From assembly GCF_004340205.1 (NCBI RefSeq), contig NZ_SLWB01000001.1, positions 558,001-622,000 on the forward strand: a stretch of 64,000 nt of DNA, written 5' to 3'. Of this stretch, positions 52,397 to 62,397 are shown one piece after another. Positions within the stretch are counted from its first letter, which is position 1, and each line of letters starts with the position of its first letter. The position numbers were made by a program, and so were the translations under genes. Source of the stretch: Acetobacteroides hydrogenigenes. Its GTDB lineage: Bacteria; Bacteroidota; Bacteroidia; Bacteroidales; ZOR0009. The notes beneath the pieces were generated by a model. It was given only the letters and a program-made list of their open reading frames with translations, did not search any database and was not told where the DNA came from.

Positions 52397-54121
52397 ATGA
52401 TCAATTTAGACTTAAGCGAACAGGAAATAATACGCCGCAACTCGTTGGAGGAGCTGCAAAAGATGGGCATCAACCCATACCCCGCAGAGCAATTCGAAGT
52501 AAACACCAACACCGAAGAAATCCGCAACCAATTCGATCCAGAAAAGGGCAACTTTCAGGAAGTAACCATCGCAGGAAGGATGATGACTCGTCGCATCATG
52601 GGCAGCGCATCTTTCTTTGAACTTCAAGATGAAAAAGGGAAAATTCAGGTTTACGTTCGTCGCGATGACATTTGTCCAGAAGGCGATTCAACCCTTTACA
52701 ACACCTTCTTTAAGAAGTTACTGGACATTGGAGATATTGTTGGCGTTAAAGGTTTTGTTTTCATCACCAAAACTGGAGAACTCTCCATCCACACCGAAGA
52801 GCTTAAGCTTCTATCCAAATCATTGCGTCCACTTCCTATCGTAAAAGAGAAGGAAGGACAGGTTTTTGACGCCTTTACCGATCCAGAACAACGCTACCGC
52901 CAGCGCTACGTTGACCTGATCGTAAACCCACAGGTACGAGAGGTATTCATTCAACGTGCAAAAATCATTAGCACAATGCGCGAGTTCTTCAACTCCAAAG
53001 GCTACCTCGAAGTGGAAACCCCAATCCTTCAGCCAATCCCAGGAGGAGCATCTGCAAGGCCATTCATTACGCATCACAATGCGCTCGACATACCTCTTTA
53101 TCTTCGTATTGCCAACGAACTTTACCTAAAAAGGCTAATCGTTGGAGGATTTGACGGAGTTTATGAGTTTGCAAAAGACTTCCGTAACGAAGGGATGGAC
53201 CGCACCCACAACCCCGAATTTACGGTGATGGAAATATACGTAGCCTACAAGGACTACTTCTGGATGATGGAGTTTACCGAGCAAATGCTCGAAAAGGTAG
53301 CAATGGCCCTCCACGGCACAACCAAAGTTCAAGTTGGCGACAACACCATCGACTTTAAAGCCCCTTTCCGTCGCATTACCATGCTCGATGCCATTAAAGA
53401 ATACGCTGGTGTTGACATCTCGGGAATGAGTGAGGATGAGATCAGAAAAGTTTGCAAGAATCTGGATATTGAGGTTGACGAAACCTTTGGCAAGGCAAAG
53501 CTTATTGATGCAATCTTTGGAGAAAGATGCGAAAGCAGCTTCATACAACCAACGTTCATTACAGACTATCCTATAGAGATGTCGCCGCTTTGCAAGCGTC
53601 ACCGCAGCAACCCCGACCTAACAGAACGATTCGAACTAATGGTAAATGGGAAGGAACTTTGCAATGCTTACTCAGAGCTAAACGACCCTATCGATCAACT
53701 TGAACGATTCCAAGAACAGATGAGACTATCGGAAAAGGGAGATGACGAGGCCATGTTTATAGACATGGACTTTGTTAGAGCTCTTGAATACGGAATGCCA
53801 ACCTGCTCTGGAATGGGTATAGGAATCGATCGCCTAACCATGTTCATGACAAACCAGCCTTCAATTCAGGACGTCCTCTTCTTCCCACAAATGCGTCCAG
53901 AAAAAAAGGTGGTAAAAGATAGTACAGAAGCCTACACTACCCTTGGTATTTCTGAAGAATGGGTTTCTGTAATCCAAAAAATGGGCTACACCACAGTAGA
54001 AGCATTGAAGAAAGCAAATCCTGGAAAACTCTTCAACGACCTCTGTGGCATGAACAAAAAACATAAACTAGGGCTGACAAATCCAACAGCCGAGGCCGTA
54101 AAAGGCTGGATTGAAAGCTAA
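52397..54121 (+). CDS. lysS: Lysyl-tRNA synthetase, class II
   Basis: 574 residues. The N-terminal OB fold binds the anticodon ([27 protein letters not shown]). Class II motifs follow: motif 2 in [15 protein letters not shown], and motif 3 in [12 protein letters not shown]. After motif 3 there is a C-terminal extension of about 70 residues ([20 protein letters not shown]) with a helix-hairpin-helix look, usual in Bacteroidota LysRS but absent from the 505-residue E. coli enzyme. Its own promoter and terminator make it a single-gene unit. Confidence 0.95.
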   Translation: MINLDLSEQEIIRRNSLEELQKMGINPYPAEQFEVNTNTEEIRNQFDPEKGNFQEVTIAGRMMTRRIMGSASFFELQDEKGKIQVYVRRDDICPEGDSTLYNTFFKKLLDIGDIVGVKGFVFITKTGELSIHTEELKLLSKSLRPLPIVKEKEGQVFDAFTDPEQRYRQRYVDLIVNPQVREVFIQRAKIISTMREFFNSKGYLEVETPILQPIPGGASARPFITHHNALDIPLYLRIANELYLKRLIVGGFDGVYEFAKDFRNEGMDRTHNPEFTVMEIYVAYKDYFWMMEFTEQMLEKVAMALHGTTKVQVGDNTIDFKAPFRRITMLDAIKEYAGVDISGMSEDEIRKVCKNLDIEVDETFGKAKLIDAIFGERCESSFIQPTFITDYPIEMSPLCKRHRSNPDLTERFELMVNGKELCNAYSELNDPIDQLERFQEQMRLSEKGDDEAMFIDMDFVRALEYGMPTCSGMGIGIDRLTMFMTNQPSIQDVLFFPQMRPEKKVVKDSTEAYTTLGISEEWVSVIQKMGYTTVEALKKANPGKLFNDLCGMNKKHKLGLTNPTAEAVKGWIES

Positions 54122-54137
54122 ACGACAGCATAATTCT

Positions 54138-54166
54138 GCAAAAAGGCACTCTGCAGTGCCTTTTTG
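54138..54166 (+). terminator. Terminator of lysS
   Basis: GGCACT CTGC AGTGCC flanked by A5 and T5, 22 bp after the stop. Confidence 0.85.
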
Positions 54167-54259
54167 TGTTATGGGAGGAACGCACCTTCTTTGATTAACA
54201 AAACCTAGATGTCTTAATCGATCGTTTTATTGTAAATTTACAAGCAAAAAGGAAGCCCA

Positions 54260-54427
54260 ATGCGTCCAAAAGCCAATATTAGAAATCTTTGCATTTGGTT
54301 CGTGGTAGCAAGCCTACTCACAGTAGGATGCTCAACCTCCCGTAATGCAAGTTCGGCTGGCAAAAAAAAAGCTTGCGATTGCCCAAAGTTCAACATCAAG
54401 CGATTTAGCGACCACAGAAAACACTAG
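54260..54427 (+). CDS. Tiny Cys-rich lipoprotein
   Basis: 55 residues. Hydrophobic residues 10-22 (LCIWFVVASLLTVG) lead to a lipobox TVGC, so Cys24 would be lipidated. The mature part is only 32 residues: a Ser/Ala/Lys linker and a Cys-containing end (ACDCPKFNIKRF). I do not recognise the family by name, though small lipoproteins ending in a CxCPxF-type motif are known to me from Bacteroidota. It precedes gpsA by 14 bp, so it is probably co-transcribed with it. Support comes from the lipobox and the spacing. Confidence 0.6.
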   Translation: MRPKANIRNLCIWFVVASLLTVGCSTSRNASSAGKKKACDCPKFNIKRFSDHRKH

Positions 54428-54441
54428 AAAACAAACTGATA

Positions 54442-55461
54442 ATGCAACGAAAAAGCAGTATATCGCTATCACCATCTTCACGCTATGCCGTTCTTGGAGG
54501 CGGTAGCTGGGCGACAGCCATAGTAAAGATACTAAGCTACAGCATAGAATCACTTGGGTGGTATGTACGATCGGAAGATACCCTTAAGCACATCGAACAG
54601 TTTGGACACAACCCCAAATATCTAAGTTCGATAAACATCGACACCAAGAAGGTATGGCTTACCAACGACATCAATCAAATTATAGAAAAATCAGATGTGC
54701 TGATAGTCGCTATTCCATCTGCGTTCTTGACAGACACCCTAAAAGAAATAACCACATCCATAAAAGATAAGTTTATCGTATCGGCAGTAAAGGGGATCAT
54801 CCCAGACAACAACCTAACAATTGCCGAATACTTCAACCAGCACTACGAGATACCTTTCGACAACATAGGAATTGTAACAGGCCCATGCCATGCCGAAGAA
54901 GTTGCTCTAGAGCGCTTATCGTACCTAACACTTGCCTGCAAAAGTAGAGAAAACGCGCAAATGCTGGCGGACAAATTTGAATGTCACTTCATCAAAACAA
55001 CAACAACAACAGACATTTACGGAGTTGAATACGCTGCCGTATTAAAGAATATCTATGCAATTGCATCTGGCATTTGCCACGGATTAGGTTACGGCGATAA
55101 CTTCCAAGCAGTGTTGGTCTCAAACGCCCAAAGGGAACTTAAAAGATTCCTTGACGGAACTTACCCAAGCAAGCGTAACGTAGACACATCTGCCTACTTA
55201 GGCGACCTCCTGGTAACCTGCTACTCGAACTTTAGCCGGAATAGGACATTCGGCAACATGATTGGCAAAGGATACACCGTTAAGGCAACAATGGCAGAAA
55301 TGAACATGGTTGCAGAGGGTTACTATGCAACCAGTTGTATATACTCCATAAACGACAAGTACCATATAAGCATGCCTATTGCCGATGCAGTTTACAGCAT
55401 CCTCTACCAGCATGCCAATCCTAGGCCAACTATTAAAAGATTGGTTGATCAGCTAAAATAA
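54442..55461 (+). CDS. gpsA: Glycerol-3-phosphate dehydrogenase (NAD(P)+)
   Basis: 339 residues. It makes glycerol 3-phosphate for phospholipids from dihydroxyacetone phosphate. The Rossmann loop is VLGGGSWATAIVKIL at about 17-31. The substrate-binding Lys is in AAVLKNIYAIASGICHGLGY, and GDLLVTCYSNFSRNR is the C-terminal signature. The first 12 residues (MQRKSSISLSPS) are a short extension, so a later start cannot be ruled out. Confidence 0.93.
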   Translation: MQRKSSISLSPSSRYAVLGGGSWATAIVKILSYSIESLGWYVRSEDTLKHIEQFGHNPKYLSSINIDTKKVWLTNDINQIIEKSDVLIVAIPSAFLTDTLKEITTSIKDKFIVSAVKGIIPDNNLTIAEYFNQHYEIPFDNIGIVTGPCHAEEVALERLSYLTLACKSRENAQMLADKFECHFIKTTTTTDIYGVEYAAVLKNIYAIASGICHGLGYGDNFQAVLVSNAQRELKRFLDGTYPSKRNVDTSAYLGDLLVTCYSNFSRNRTFGNMIGKGYTVKATMAEMNMVAEGYYATSCIYSINDKYHISMPIADAVYSILYQHANPRPTIKRLVDQLK

Positions 55462-55503
55462 GATTAAGAGTAACGATCATATTTTCACAAAAAGACTAAT
55501 GAA

Positions 55504-56844
55504 ATGGTAAAAGTCAACGTAGATCTCAGCAAAACTGCCCCATTTGTGGCTGCTCCGGAGATTGAAGGATTGAGCCACCTTGCAAAAGAGAGCAACAAAG
55601 CATTGCACAATGGCACCGGTAAAGGCAACGACTTCCTCGGGTGGGTCAACCTCCCTTTTGAAATCACAAACGAGCACATCCTTGACATAAAACAAGCCGC
55701 AGCAACCCTTTCGAAGGATGTTGACGTGGTAGTTGTTATTGGTATTGGAGGCTCATATCTAGGAGCAAAGGCCGTTATTGACGCACTTTCTAACAGCTTC
55801 TCACAATATACCAAAGGAGCACATCCCCATATCGTATACGCAGGTCAGAACATTGGAGAAGAGTACCATGCAGAATTGCTAGACTTTATAAAAACACAAT
55901 CGGTTAGCTGCATCGTAATTTCAAAATCGGGAACAACAACCGAGCCTGCAATAGCGTTCCGTCTTATCAAACAGCATATTGAGGAGAAGTACGGAAAAGA
56001 GGAAGCAAAGCGCAGAATAGTTGCCATCACCGACGAATCAAAAGGTGCTCTTCGACAACTTGCAGATACAGAAGGCTACAAAACATTCGTAATTCCAGAT
56101 AACGTTGGAGGACGCTACTCTGTTCTTACCCCTGTAGGTCTTTTACCTATTTCTGTAGCCGGATTCGACATCGCCAAACTTGTAGAAGGAGCAAGATTAA
56201 TGGCAGAACAATGCAAACCCGAAATTGCATTTGCACAAAACCCTGCTGAACAATACGCAACAATCCGAAACGTACTTTATAAAAAAGGGAAAAAGATTGA
56301 AATGCTCGTAAACTTCAATTCTAAGCTGCACTTTATGTCCGAATGGTGGAAGCAGCTCTATGGAGAAAGCGAGGGTAAAGAAAACAAAGGAATATTTCCA
56401 GCAGCAGCAGATTTTTCTACCGACCTTCACTCCATGGGGCAATACATTCAGGAAGGGGAAAGAATACTATTCGAAACATTCCTAGGCATAGAAAACGTAA
56501 GCAGAGACCTCCGTGTCCCTATGGATAAGGAGAACTTAGATATGTTAAACTTCCTTGCAGACAAGCACATCGACGATGTAAATAAAATGGCAGAGTTGGG
56601 GACTATTCTTGCACACATCGACGGAGGAGTTCCTGCCATTCGCCTAGGCATCGAAAAAGTTGATGAAACAAACCTAGGTAGTCTTATTTACTTTTTCGAA
56701 AAGGCCTGCGGCATCAGCGGGTACATGCTTGGGGTTAATCCGTTCAACCAACCCGGAGTTGAAGCTTATAAAGCAAACATGTTTGCACTACTCGACAAAC
56801 CAGGATTCGAGGAAGAAGGCAAAAAGTTACGAGCAAGACTATAA
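55504..56844 (+). CDS. pgi: Glucose-6-phosphate isomerase
   Basis: 446 residues, the short bacterial form. It interconverts glucose 6-phosphate and fructose 6-phosphate. Visible are [13 protein letters not shown], the phosphate loop [10 protein letters not shown], a Glu and His site in the region of [11 protein letters not shown] and HIDGGVPAI, and the C-terminal Lys segment [13 protein letters not shown]. It starts 42 bp after gpsA and ends with its own terminator, so it could be read with gpsA. Confidence 0.94.
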   Translation: MVKVNVDLSKTAPFVAAPEIEGLSHLAKESNKALHNGTGKGNDFLGWVNLPFEITNEHILDIKQAAATLSKDVDVVVVIGIGGSYLGAKAVIDALSNSFSQYTKGAHPHIVYAGQNIGEEYHAELLDFIKTQSVSCIVISKSGTTTEPAIAFRLIKQHIEEKYGKEEAKRRIVAITDESKGALRQLADTEGYKTFVIPDNVGGRYSVLTPVGLLPISVAGFDIAKLVEGARLMAEQCKPEIAFAQNPAEQYATIRNVLYKKGKKIEMLVNFNSKLHFMSEWWKQLYGESEGKENKGIFPAAADFSTDLHSMGQYIQEGERILFETFLGIENVSRDLRVPMDKENLDMLNFLADKHIDDVNKMAELGTILAHIDGGVPAIRLGIEKVDETNLGSLIYFFEKACGISGYMLGVNPFNQPGVEAYKANMFALLDKPGFEEEGKKLRARL

Positions 56845-56851
56845 AATAAAT

Positions 56852-56878
56852 AAAAAGGTGGCAATGCCACCTTTTTAT
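56852..56878 (+). terminator. Terminator of pgi
   Basis: AAAAAGGTGGC AAT GCCACCTTTTT, perfect stem with T5. Confidence 0.9.
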
Positions 56879-57131
56879 TTAACACCTTCCATTTAGCAAC
56901 TTTAAACATCGTGTAGCCCACCACTCTTTAAATCTACCCCAATAAAAAATACCTTTGCAAACGTTATAACTTGAACTTTTAAATCAAGCCCAAACGATTT
57001 TTAATTGTATAATCCACACATAGTCATTACTATAATATTTTTTAGCATAAAATTGCGTTTATCTCGATTTTGTGTTAACTTAATGGTGAAATTTTATAGC
57101 TACCAATGACTAAATATTAAAACCAAAAACG

Positions 57132-57860
57132 ATGAGCGACTCATATAGCAGTATCGCGGAAAACTACGATTACATATTCCCCCTTAATCCGCTACAAAAA
57201 ATGTTTTTAACAAGCAGAATTCCTTCTGGTAAAAACATTTCGGTGCTGGATCTTGGGTGTGGAACAGGAAGCCTAGCCATTGCGTTGGCTGAGGAAGAAG
57301 ACTACAACATTGTAGGAATAGACAACGATCCTAACATGATCGATGTAGCACAATCTAAAGTAAAAGGGAAGAATCCTGTCTTCTTAGTTGAAGACATGAC
57401 TAAGGTACAACGAAGTTTCAAAGCAGAATCATTCGATGCCATTTACAGCTTTGGCAACTCGTTAGTGCACCTTAGCAACCCCGATGACATCGAAAATCTG
57501 TTCCAAACGGCAAAGACTCTTCTTAAGCCAGGAGGAAAGTTTTTAGGACAAATAATAAACTATCGTCGTATATTCGACAAAATGGTAACAGGGCTTCCAA
57601 CTATCGACAATGAGCATATTAGCTTCGAACGTGGATACCAATTTACAGGACCAGGAGAACCCCTTTACTTTAAGACTCGGCTTCTAACAAAAAAGGACGG
57701 AAAAATTCTTGAAAACAAAGAAGTTCTATACCCTCTTTTGCCCGAAGAGGCTCTGTTTTTCCTTGAAAATGCTGGATTTTACGACATTGATCTTTATGGA
57801 GCATTTAACGGAGACGGACTTCTTTCCGACAGCTATTCGTTCATATTCGTTGCGAGGTAA
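57132..57860 (+). CDS. Class I SAM-dependent methyltransferase
   Basis: 242 residues. SAM-binding motif I is VLDLGCGTGSLAIAL at about 38-52, the acidic motif II GIDNDPNMID follows, and motif post-I to IV is present (FDAIYSFGNSLVHL). The rest (GFYDIDLYGAFNGDG) is as in small-molecule methyltransferases. The substrate is not evident and no pathway partner adjoins. A single-gene unit, ending in a hairpin shared with the convergent gene. Confidence 0.85.
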   Translation: MSDSYSSIAENYDYIFPLNPLQKMFLTSRIPSGKNISVLDLGCGTGSLAIALAEEEDYNIVGIDNDPNMIDVAQSKVKGKNPVFLVEDMTKVQRSFKAESFDAIYSFGNSLVHLSNPDDIENLFQTAKTLLKPGGKFLGQIINYRRIFDKMVTGLPTIDNEHISFERGYQFTGPGEPLYFKTRLLTKKDGKILENKEVLYPLLPEEALFFLENAGFYDIDLYGAFNGDGLLSDSYSFIFVAR

Positions 57861-57879
57861 CAAATTTCGATCAAGCACA

Positions 57880-57913
57880 CCCATGGTAAGGCTCTAGCAG
57901 CTCTTACCATGGG
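57880..57913. terminator. Hairpin between convergent genes
   Basis: CCCATGGTAAG and CTTACCATGGG, perfect 11-bp arms around a 12-base loop, between the methyltransferase stop and the metallo-hydrolase stop. No T-run on either side, so it may act with another factor. Confidence 0.5.
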
Positions 57914-57919
57914 AATACA

Positions 57920-58765
57920 TCACCCCAAAAACTCATCTAAAGAGAATAAACGATCAGCCCTTATCCCTTTCTGTGTCCGTTGTAGCGTACAGCATTCGGT
58001 ATAAAAGTCGTGTTGAAAAAAGAAGGTAAATCCTTTTGCTAAGGATTCTTCGAGAAAATCCGCCTTTTCCTGCAAGGTAATCATTGGCTCAACATCGTAG
58101 CTCATTATATAGGGAAGCAGTATATGCGCAGTAGAAGGAAACAGGTCTGCAACAAAAACAAGCCCTCCATTTTGATGATGAACAATTGGGATAATCTGCC
58201 CCTTGGTATGCCCATTAAAAATCCTCAATTCGACACCTTCAGTTATAAAACACTCATCATCAATAAAATTAACCAGCCCCAATTCTTGCATAGGCAAAAT
58301 ATTCTCCTCTAAGAACGAATCAGCCTCTCGAGCATTAGGGTTAATAGCCCACTCCCACTGCGCACGCGAGATATGGAACTTTGCATTAGGAAAAACAGCC
58401 TCATAGTTGCCATTATTCTGATTAACGCGGATTCCTCCTCCACAATGGTCGTAATGCAAATGTGTTAGAACAATATCGGTAATATCACTTGGATCATATC
58501 CCAATTTAGACAAGCCACCAAGCAATCCATCACCGCCAAAAAGGTGAAAATGGCTAAAAAATTTGGCATCCTGCTTATCACCAAAACCATCGTCGATAAG
58601 AATAACACGATTGCCGGCCTCCACAACTAAACTACGCAGCGACCAAGAGCAAAGGTTTGCAGCATTAGCAGGATAAACTCGTTGCCAAAGCACCTTTGGC
58701 ACAACTCCAAACATGGCACCACCATCAATCTTGAAGTTCGTAATGTTAATAGGTGAAAGCTTCAT
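57920..58765 (-). CDS. Metallo-beta-lactamase-fold hydrolase
   Basis: 281 residues from the ATG at 58765. The HXHXDH metal site is THLHYDHCGGG, a later His lies in NGHTKGQI, and an Asp in VFVADLFPS. These metals bind one or two zinc or iron ions. The group includes lactonases and other hydrolases; which one is not clear. The frame is open to 58960, but that overlaps the start of mpl on the other strand and carries no family similarity, so the internal ATG is chosen. Confidence 0.82.
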   Translation of the reverse strand: MKLSPINITNFKIDGGAMFGVVPKVLWQRVYPANAANLCSWSLRSLVVEAGNRVILIDDGFGDKQDAKFFSHFHLFGGDGLLGGLSKLGYDPSDITDIVLTHLHYDHCGGGIRVNQNNGNYEAVFPNAKFHISRAQWEWAINPNAREADSFLEENILPMQELGLVNFIDDECFITEGVELRIFNGHTKGQIIPIVHHQNGGLVFVADLFPSTAHILLPYIMSYDVEPMITLQEKADFLEESLAKGFTFFFQHDFYTECCTLQRTQKGIRADRLFSLDEFLG

Positions 58766-58916
58766 CGTTATAATCTTAAGTTTATTTGTGCGTAAAAATA
58801 AACTATTCGTCAAAATACAACGATAAATAATTATAGCAAGCATCCACTCTACTCCAGTTTCGCATATCTTTGACAGCTGTAAAACTTGCAGCAGCAAGGC
58901 AACTTCCACAATAGCT

Positions 58917-60275
58917 ATGAGAGTACATTTTATTGCCATAGGCGGTAGCGCAATGCACAATCTCGCATTGGCCCTACATCAAAAAGGATATACCATCACA
59001 GGTTCTGACGACGAAATTTTTGAACCATCGCGCACAAGGCTCGAGCAGAAAGGCATACTGCCGCCTCAAACAGGATGGTTTCCTAAAAAGATCACCAACG
59101 AACTAGATGCTGTTATCCTTGGGATGCATGCGCGTGAGGACAATCCTGAACTAATTAGGGCCAAAGAATTAGGAGTGAAAATCTACTCCTATCCGGAATA
59201 CCTATATGAACAAACCAAAAACAAATGTCGCATTGTAGTTGGCGGAAGCCACGGTAAAACATCGACAACTGCAATGGTAATGCACGTACTCCGCCATGCT
59301 AACATAAAGTTCGACTACATGGTCGGTGCGCAACTCGACGGATTTGACACCATGGTAAGTTTGAGCGACGACACCAAATTCGCAGTTTTTGAAGGCGACG
59401 AGTACCTTACCTCTCCTATTGACAGACGCCCAAAATTTCACCTATACAAGCCCAACATAGGGCTCGTTACTGGAATTTCGTGGGATCACATAAACGTTTT
59501 CCCAACCTTTGACTTCTACGTCAAACAATTTGAAATCTTTTCAGATTTGGTAGAAGATGGAGGCACATTCATCTACTTCAGCAATGACGAGCATCTTGCT
59601 AAAATTGCCGCTAGCGCCAAGTCTACTATCAACAAAAAGTCGTACACCACTCATCCTTACGAAGTAAATGAAGGTGTTTGCCAACTAATCGCAGGCGATC
59701 TAAGAATTCCTCTTAAAATTTTTGGAGAGCATAACCTACAGAATATTTCAGCGGCAAAAACCATCTGCAACACTATTGGCATTAACGACAGCATCTTCTA
59801 CGATGCAATATCGACTTTTGCGGGAGCCGCGAAACGACTCCAACTACTTGCCTGTAATAAATCATCAAACATCTACCTCGATTTTGCCCACTCGCCATCA
59901 AAGTTAATGGCAACCACTAAAGCTGTAAAAGAACAGTTCCCCAATCGGAAGCTAATTGCATGCATGGAGCTTCACACCTTTAGCAGCCTAAACAAAGAAT
60001 TTCTTTCGGAATACAAAGGAACTATGAGCAAAGCCGATATTGCCTACGTTTACTTTAACCCAGAAACTATAAAGCACAAGCAGCTCCCTGAAATCACTCC
60101 CGAAGAAGTAAAAGCAAATTTTGGAGGGAATGCCGAAGTATTTACTGAAAGCGACAAACTCATAGCCACACTTAACAAGCAGTGCTACAACGACACAAAC
60201 CTACTAATTATGACATCTGGGAATTTTTCAGGTGTTGACCTAAAAGCATTTGCCCAAGAGATTTCAAACAAATAA
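58917..60275 (+). CDS. mpl: UDP-MurNAc:tripeptide ligase (murein recycling)
   Basis: 452 residues. It attaches recycled L-Ala-gamma-D-Glu-meso-DAP to UDP-MurNAc. The N-terminal Rossmann-like part starts HFIAIGGSAMHNLALAL, the ATP loop is GGSHGKTSTTAMV near 108-120, and the later FAGAAKRLQLL and DFAHSPSKLMAT are shared with the MurC/Mpl group. The AREDNPEL stretch favours Mpl over MurC. It is a single gene with its own promoter region, divergent from the metallo-hydrolase. Confidence 0.9.
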   Translation: MRVHFIAIGGSAMHNLALALHQKGYTITGSDDEIFEPSRTRLEQKGILPPQTGWFPKKITNELDAVILGMHAREDNPELIRAKELGVKIYSYPEYLYEQTKNKCRIVVGGSHGKTSTTAMVMHVLRHANIKFDYMVGAQLDGFDTMVSLSDDTKFAVFEGDEYLTSPIDRRPKFHLYKPNIGLVTGISWDHINVFPTFDFYVKQFEIFSDLVEDGGTFIYFSNDEHLAKIAASAKSTINKKSYTTHPYEVNEGVCQLIAGDLRIPLKIFGEHNLQNISAAKTICNTIGINDSIFYDAISTFAGAAKRLQLLACNKSSNIYLDFAHSPSKLMATTKAVKEQFPNRKLIACMELHTFSSLNKEFLSEYKGTMSKADIAYVYFNPETIKHKQLPEITPEEVKANFGGNAEVFTESDKLIATLNKQCYNDTNLLIMTSGNFSGVDLKAFAQEISNK

Positions 60276-60287
60276 ACTCCACAACAT

Positions 60288-60319
60288 GCGCTCGTGCTCA
60301 TACTCATGAATACGAGCGC
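60288..60319 (+). terminator. Hairpin after mpl
   Basis: GCGCTCGT and ACGAGCGC (8 bp) enclose a loop that can pair TCAT with ATGA. No T-run. 13 bp after the mpl stop. Confidence 0.45.
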
Positions 60320-60366
60320 TTAAGCAATCAACCCAAAATATATCTACAATTTTTCCACAAGAATAC

Positions 60367-60396
60367 TTGCAGATATAAATTTTTGACTTACCTTTG
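60367..60396 (+). promoter_or_regulatory. Promoter of tRNA-Glu and rpsT
   Basis: TTGC (60367-60370) as -33 and TACCTTTG (60389-60396), an exact TAnnTTTG, 18 bp apart and 39 bp before the tRNA. Good spacing for a Bacteroidota promoter. Confidence 0.65.
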
Positions 60397-60434
60397 CACC
60401 CGCAATACCCCCTAAGGGGTTGGCAAAACAAAAA

Positions 60435-60506
60435 GGTCCATTCGTCTAGGGGTTAGGACGCAAGATTTTCATTCTTGTAACAGGGGTTCGATTCCCCTAT
60501 GGACTA
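60435..60506 (+). tRNA. tRNA-Glu (anticodon TTC)
   Basis: 72 nt. The acceptor stem pairs GGTCCAT with ATGGACT (first pair G-T), the anticodon stem is CAAGA/TCTTG with loop TTTTCAT (anticodon TTC at 60468-60470), and the T arm is GGGGTTCGATTCCCC. The discriminator is A; CCA is not encoded. It is 26 bp before rpsT and probably in the same transcript. Confidence 0.97.
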
Positions 60507-60531
60507 CTAATTCAAAAGCACGTTTTGTACA

Positions 60532-60786
60532 ATGGCAAATCATAAGTCAGCTGAAAAAAGAAATCGTCAAAGCATCTCTAGAAGACTGCACAACAGGTAC
60601 TATGCCAAGACGACTCGCAATGCTCTAAAGGCATTGAGAAACACTACCGAGAAGGAAGCTGCTTTAAAACTTCTTCCAAAGGTTAGCGCAATGCTAGATA
60701 AACTAGCAAAGATCAACGTGATCCACAAGAATAAGGCTGCAAACCTAAAAAGCAGCATACAACTTCACGTTAACAAGTTAGCATAA
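60532..60786 (+). CDS. rpsT: 30S ribosomal protein S20
   Basis: 84 residues, very basic, helical. Begins [20 protein letters not shown], the standard S20 start (first 20 shown), and continues with [11 protein letters not shown], the segment that binds 16S rRNA. It is read after the tRNA-Glu gene and followed by a strong terminator. Confidence 0.96.
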   Translation: MANHKSAEKRNRQSISRRLHNRYYAKTTRNALKALRNTTEKEAALKLLPKVSAMLDKLAKINVIHKNKAANLKSSIQLHVNKLA

Positions 60787-60806
60787 TTAGTTTTAATTAT
60801 ATTGCT

Positions 60807-60834
60807 TTAGGCCGTACTTTTCAGTACGGCCTAA
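60807..60834 (+). terminator. Terminator of rpsT
   Basis: TTAGGCCGTACT TTTC AGTACGGCCTAA: a perfect 12-bp stem, followed by CTTGTTTT, 20 bp after the stop. Confidence 0.85.
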
Positions 60835-60891
60835 CTTGTTTTAACTAAATCTTTGATAAAATAAAAATGCTATATTTACCATAAACACACA

Positions 60892-61602
60892 ATGCATATG
60901 GAAGATAGCTACATATCCAAAAAGTTAAGCATCAAAGAATGGTCTGTTGAAGATCGTCCTCGAGAGAAACTTCTTTCCAAAGGATTTTCGGCACTTGGCG
61001 ATGCCGAGATTTTAGCAATCCTTATTGGCTCAGGGACTAAAGACGAAACCGCCGTAGAGGTTGCAAAGCGAATACTTTACAGCTGCAACAACAACCTCGC
61101 GGAACTCGGAAAGCAATCCATAAAAGACCTTTGCAAGATAAAAGGAATAGGCGAAGCTCGTGCCATTACCATTGTAGCAGCACTAGAACTAGGCCGACGC
61201 CGAAGCATTGTAGAACCACTCGAACGAAAACGCATCTCGGCTAGTAGCGATGTGACAGATATATTCCAACCGCTACTGGCTGATCTACCTCACGAAGAGT
61301 TCTGGGTAATGCTCCTTAACCGTTCCAACAAGATCATAGACAAGCATCGCATATCACAGGGAGGCATGAGCGGCACTGTAACAGACATCCGTATCATAAT
61401 GAAGCTAGCTTTAGACAATCTTGCCAGCAGCATTATCGCAGTACATAACCATCCTTCAGGAAATCGATTTCCGTCTGATGCGGATAAAAACATCACAGAA
61501 AAGCTAAAACTTGCAGCAGCGACCTTCGACATTCAACTCATCGATCACATTATCGTAACCGCATCTCAATGCTTTAGCTTTGCCGACGAAGGACTCATTT
61601 AG
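60892..61602 (+). CDS. radC: RadC-family JAB-domain protein
   Basis: 236 residues. An N-terminal helix-hairpin-helix (LCKIKGIGEARAITIVAALE) precedes a JAB/MPN domain with the metal-binding HNHPSGNRFPSDAD. The typical start (IKEWSVEDRPREKLLSKG) is present. The family is named DNA repair protein RadC, but its role in repair is disputed; the domain looks like a metal-dependent enzyme. The start may be ATG 60892 or the in-frame ATG two codons later (60898). Confidence 0.9.
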   Translation: MHMEDSYISKKLSIKEWSVEDRPREKLLSKGFSALGDAEILAILIGSGTKDETAVEVAKRILYSCNNNLAELGKQSIKDLCKIKGIGEARAITIVAALELGRRRSIVEPLERKRISASSDVTDIFQPLLADLPHEEFWVMLLNRSNKIIDKHRISQGGMSGTVTDIRIIMKLALDNLASSIIAVHNHPSGNRFPSDADKNITEKLKLAAATFDIQLIDHIIVTASQCFSFADEGLI

Positions 61603-61664
61603 TGAAATTATCTTAGAAAAACTGATAATTTGATATTTACAAAATGGATATAATGTGAAATTAA

Positions 61665-61672
61665 TACCTTTG
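61665..61672 (+). promoter_or_regulatory. -7 element of upp
   Basis: TACCTTTG is an exact TAnnTTTG, 23 bp before the start; the -33 is weak. Confidence 0.55.
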
Positions 61673-61695
61673 GAAGATTTTTACAACAAAAAAAT

Positions 61696-62346
61696 ATGGT
61701 CATCAATCTTGGGGAGCAAAGTTCTCTCCTAAACCAGTTCATCGCAGAACTTCGGGATGTCAACATCCAAGGCGACAGCCTCCGATTTAGAAGAAACCTA
61801 GAGCGAATTGGCGAGATCTTCGCCTACGAGATTAGCAAAACGATGCCTTTCGGCATTGAGGAGATTACAACCCCCCTCGGAGTTGCCAAAGTAAAGATTC
61901 CATCACCGCCTCCTGTTATTGCTTCAATTCTACGAGCAGGCCTTCCATTACACGACGGGCTCCTCAACTACTTCGACAAAGCTGAAAATGCATTTATTTC
62001 CGCAGCCCGCGTCTACAATCCTGATGGCACCTTCCGCATTCAATTTGACAATTTGTCGAGCCCAAGCGTAGACAAGAAGCATCTAATCTTGGTAGATCCT
62101 ATGCTTGCCACTGGATCTTCTATGGTGCTTGCACTTAACGCCCTTCTCGAGCGCGGAAAGCCAGAGCATATTCACATTGTTTCGGTAATTGCAAGCAAAG
62201 ATGGTCTTGACTATACCGTTGCAAACACAGATCCAAAAAACGTGACTATTTGGACAGGAGCGGTAGACCCCGTACTATCTCCAAAAAAATACATTGTGCC
62301 AGGCCTTGGCGATGCAGGCGATCTGGCATTTGGAAAAAAACTATAG
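61696..62346 (+). CDS. upp: Uracil phosphoribosyltransferase
   Basis: 216 residues. It salvages uracil to UMP with PRPP. The PRPP-binding loop is LVDPMLATGSSMVLALNAL and the C-terminal uracil-binding region is VPGLGDAGDLAFG. ILRAGLPLHDGLL is the conserved central segment. The gene has its own promoter and a strong terminator. Confidence 0.94.
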   Translation: MVINLGEQSSLLNQFIAELRDVNIQGDSLRFRRNLERIGEIFAYEISKTMPFGIEEITTPLGVAKVKIPSPPPVIASILRAGLPLHDGLLNYFDKAENAFISAARVYNPDGTFRIQFDNLSSPSVDKKHLILVDPMLATGSSMVLALNALLERGKPEHIHIVSVIASKDGLDYTVANTDPKNVTIWTGAVDPVLSPKKYIVPGLGDAGDLAFGKKL

Positions 62347-62357
62347 AAAATACACAT

Positions 62358-62397
62358 AAAAGCGAAAGCCCCAGAATATTCTGGGGCTTTCGCTTTT
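62358..62397. terminator. Bidirectional terminator, 40-base perfect palindrome
   Basis: The palindrome centre is AGAATATTCT; arms include AAAGCGAAAGCCCC and its complement, with A4 before and T4 after. It separates the convergent upp and folK genes and reaches the last bases of folK. Confidence 0.9.

Noticed and set aside
58766-58960. N-terminal extension of the metallo-hydrolase
   Set aside because: It overlaps the start of mpl on the opposite strand and lacks family similarity; the ATG at 58765 fits the family start.
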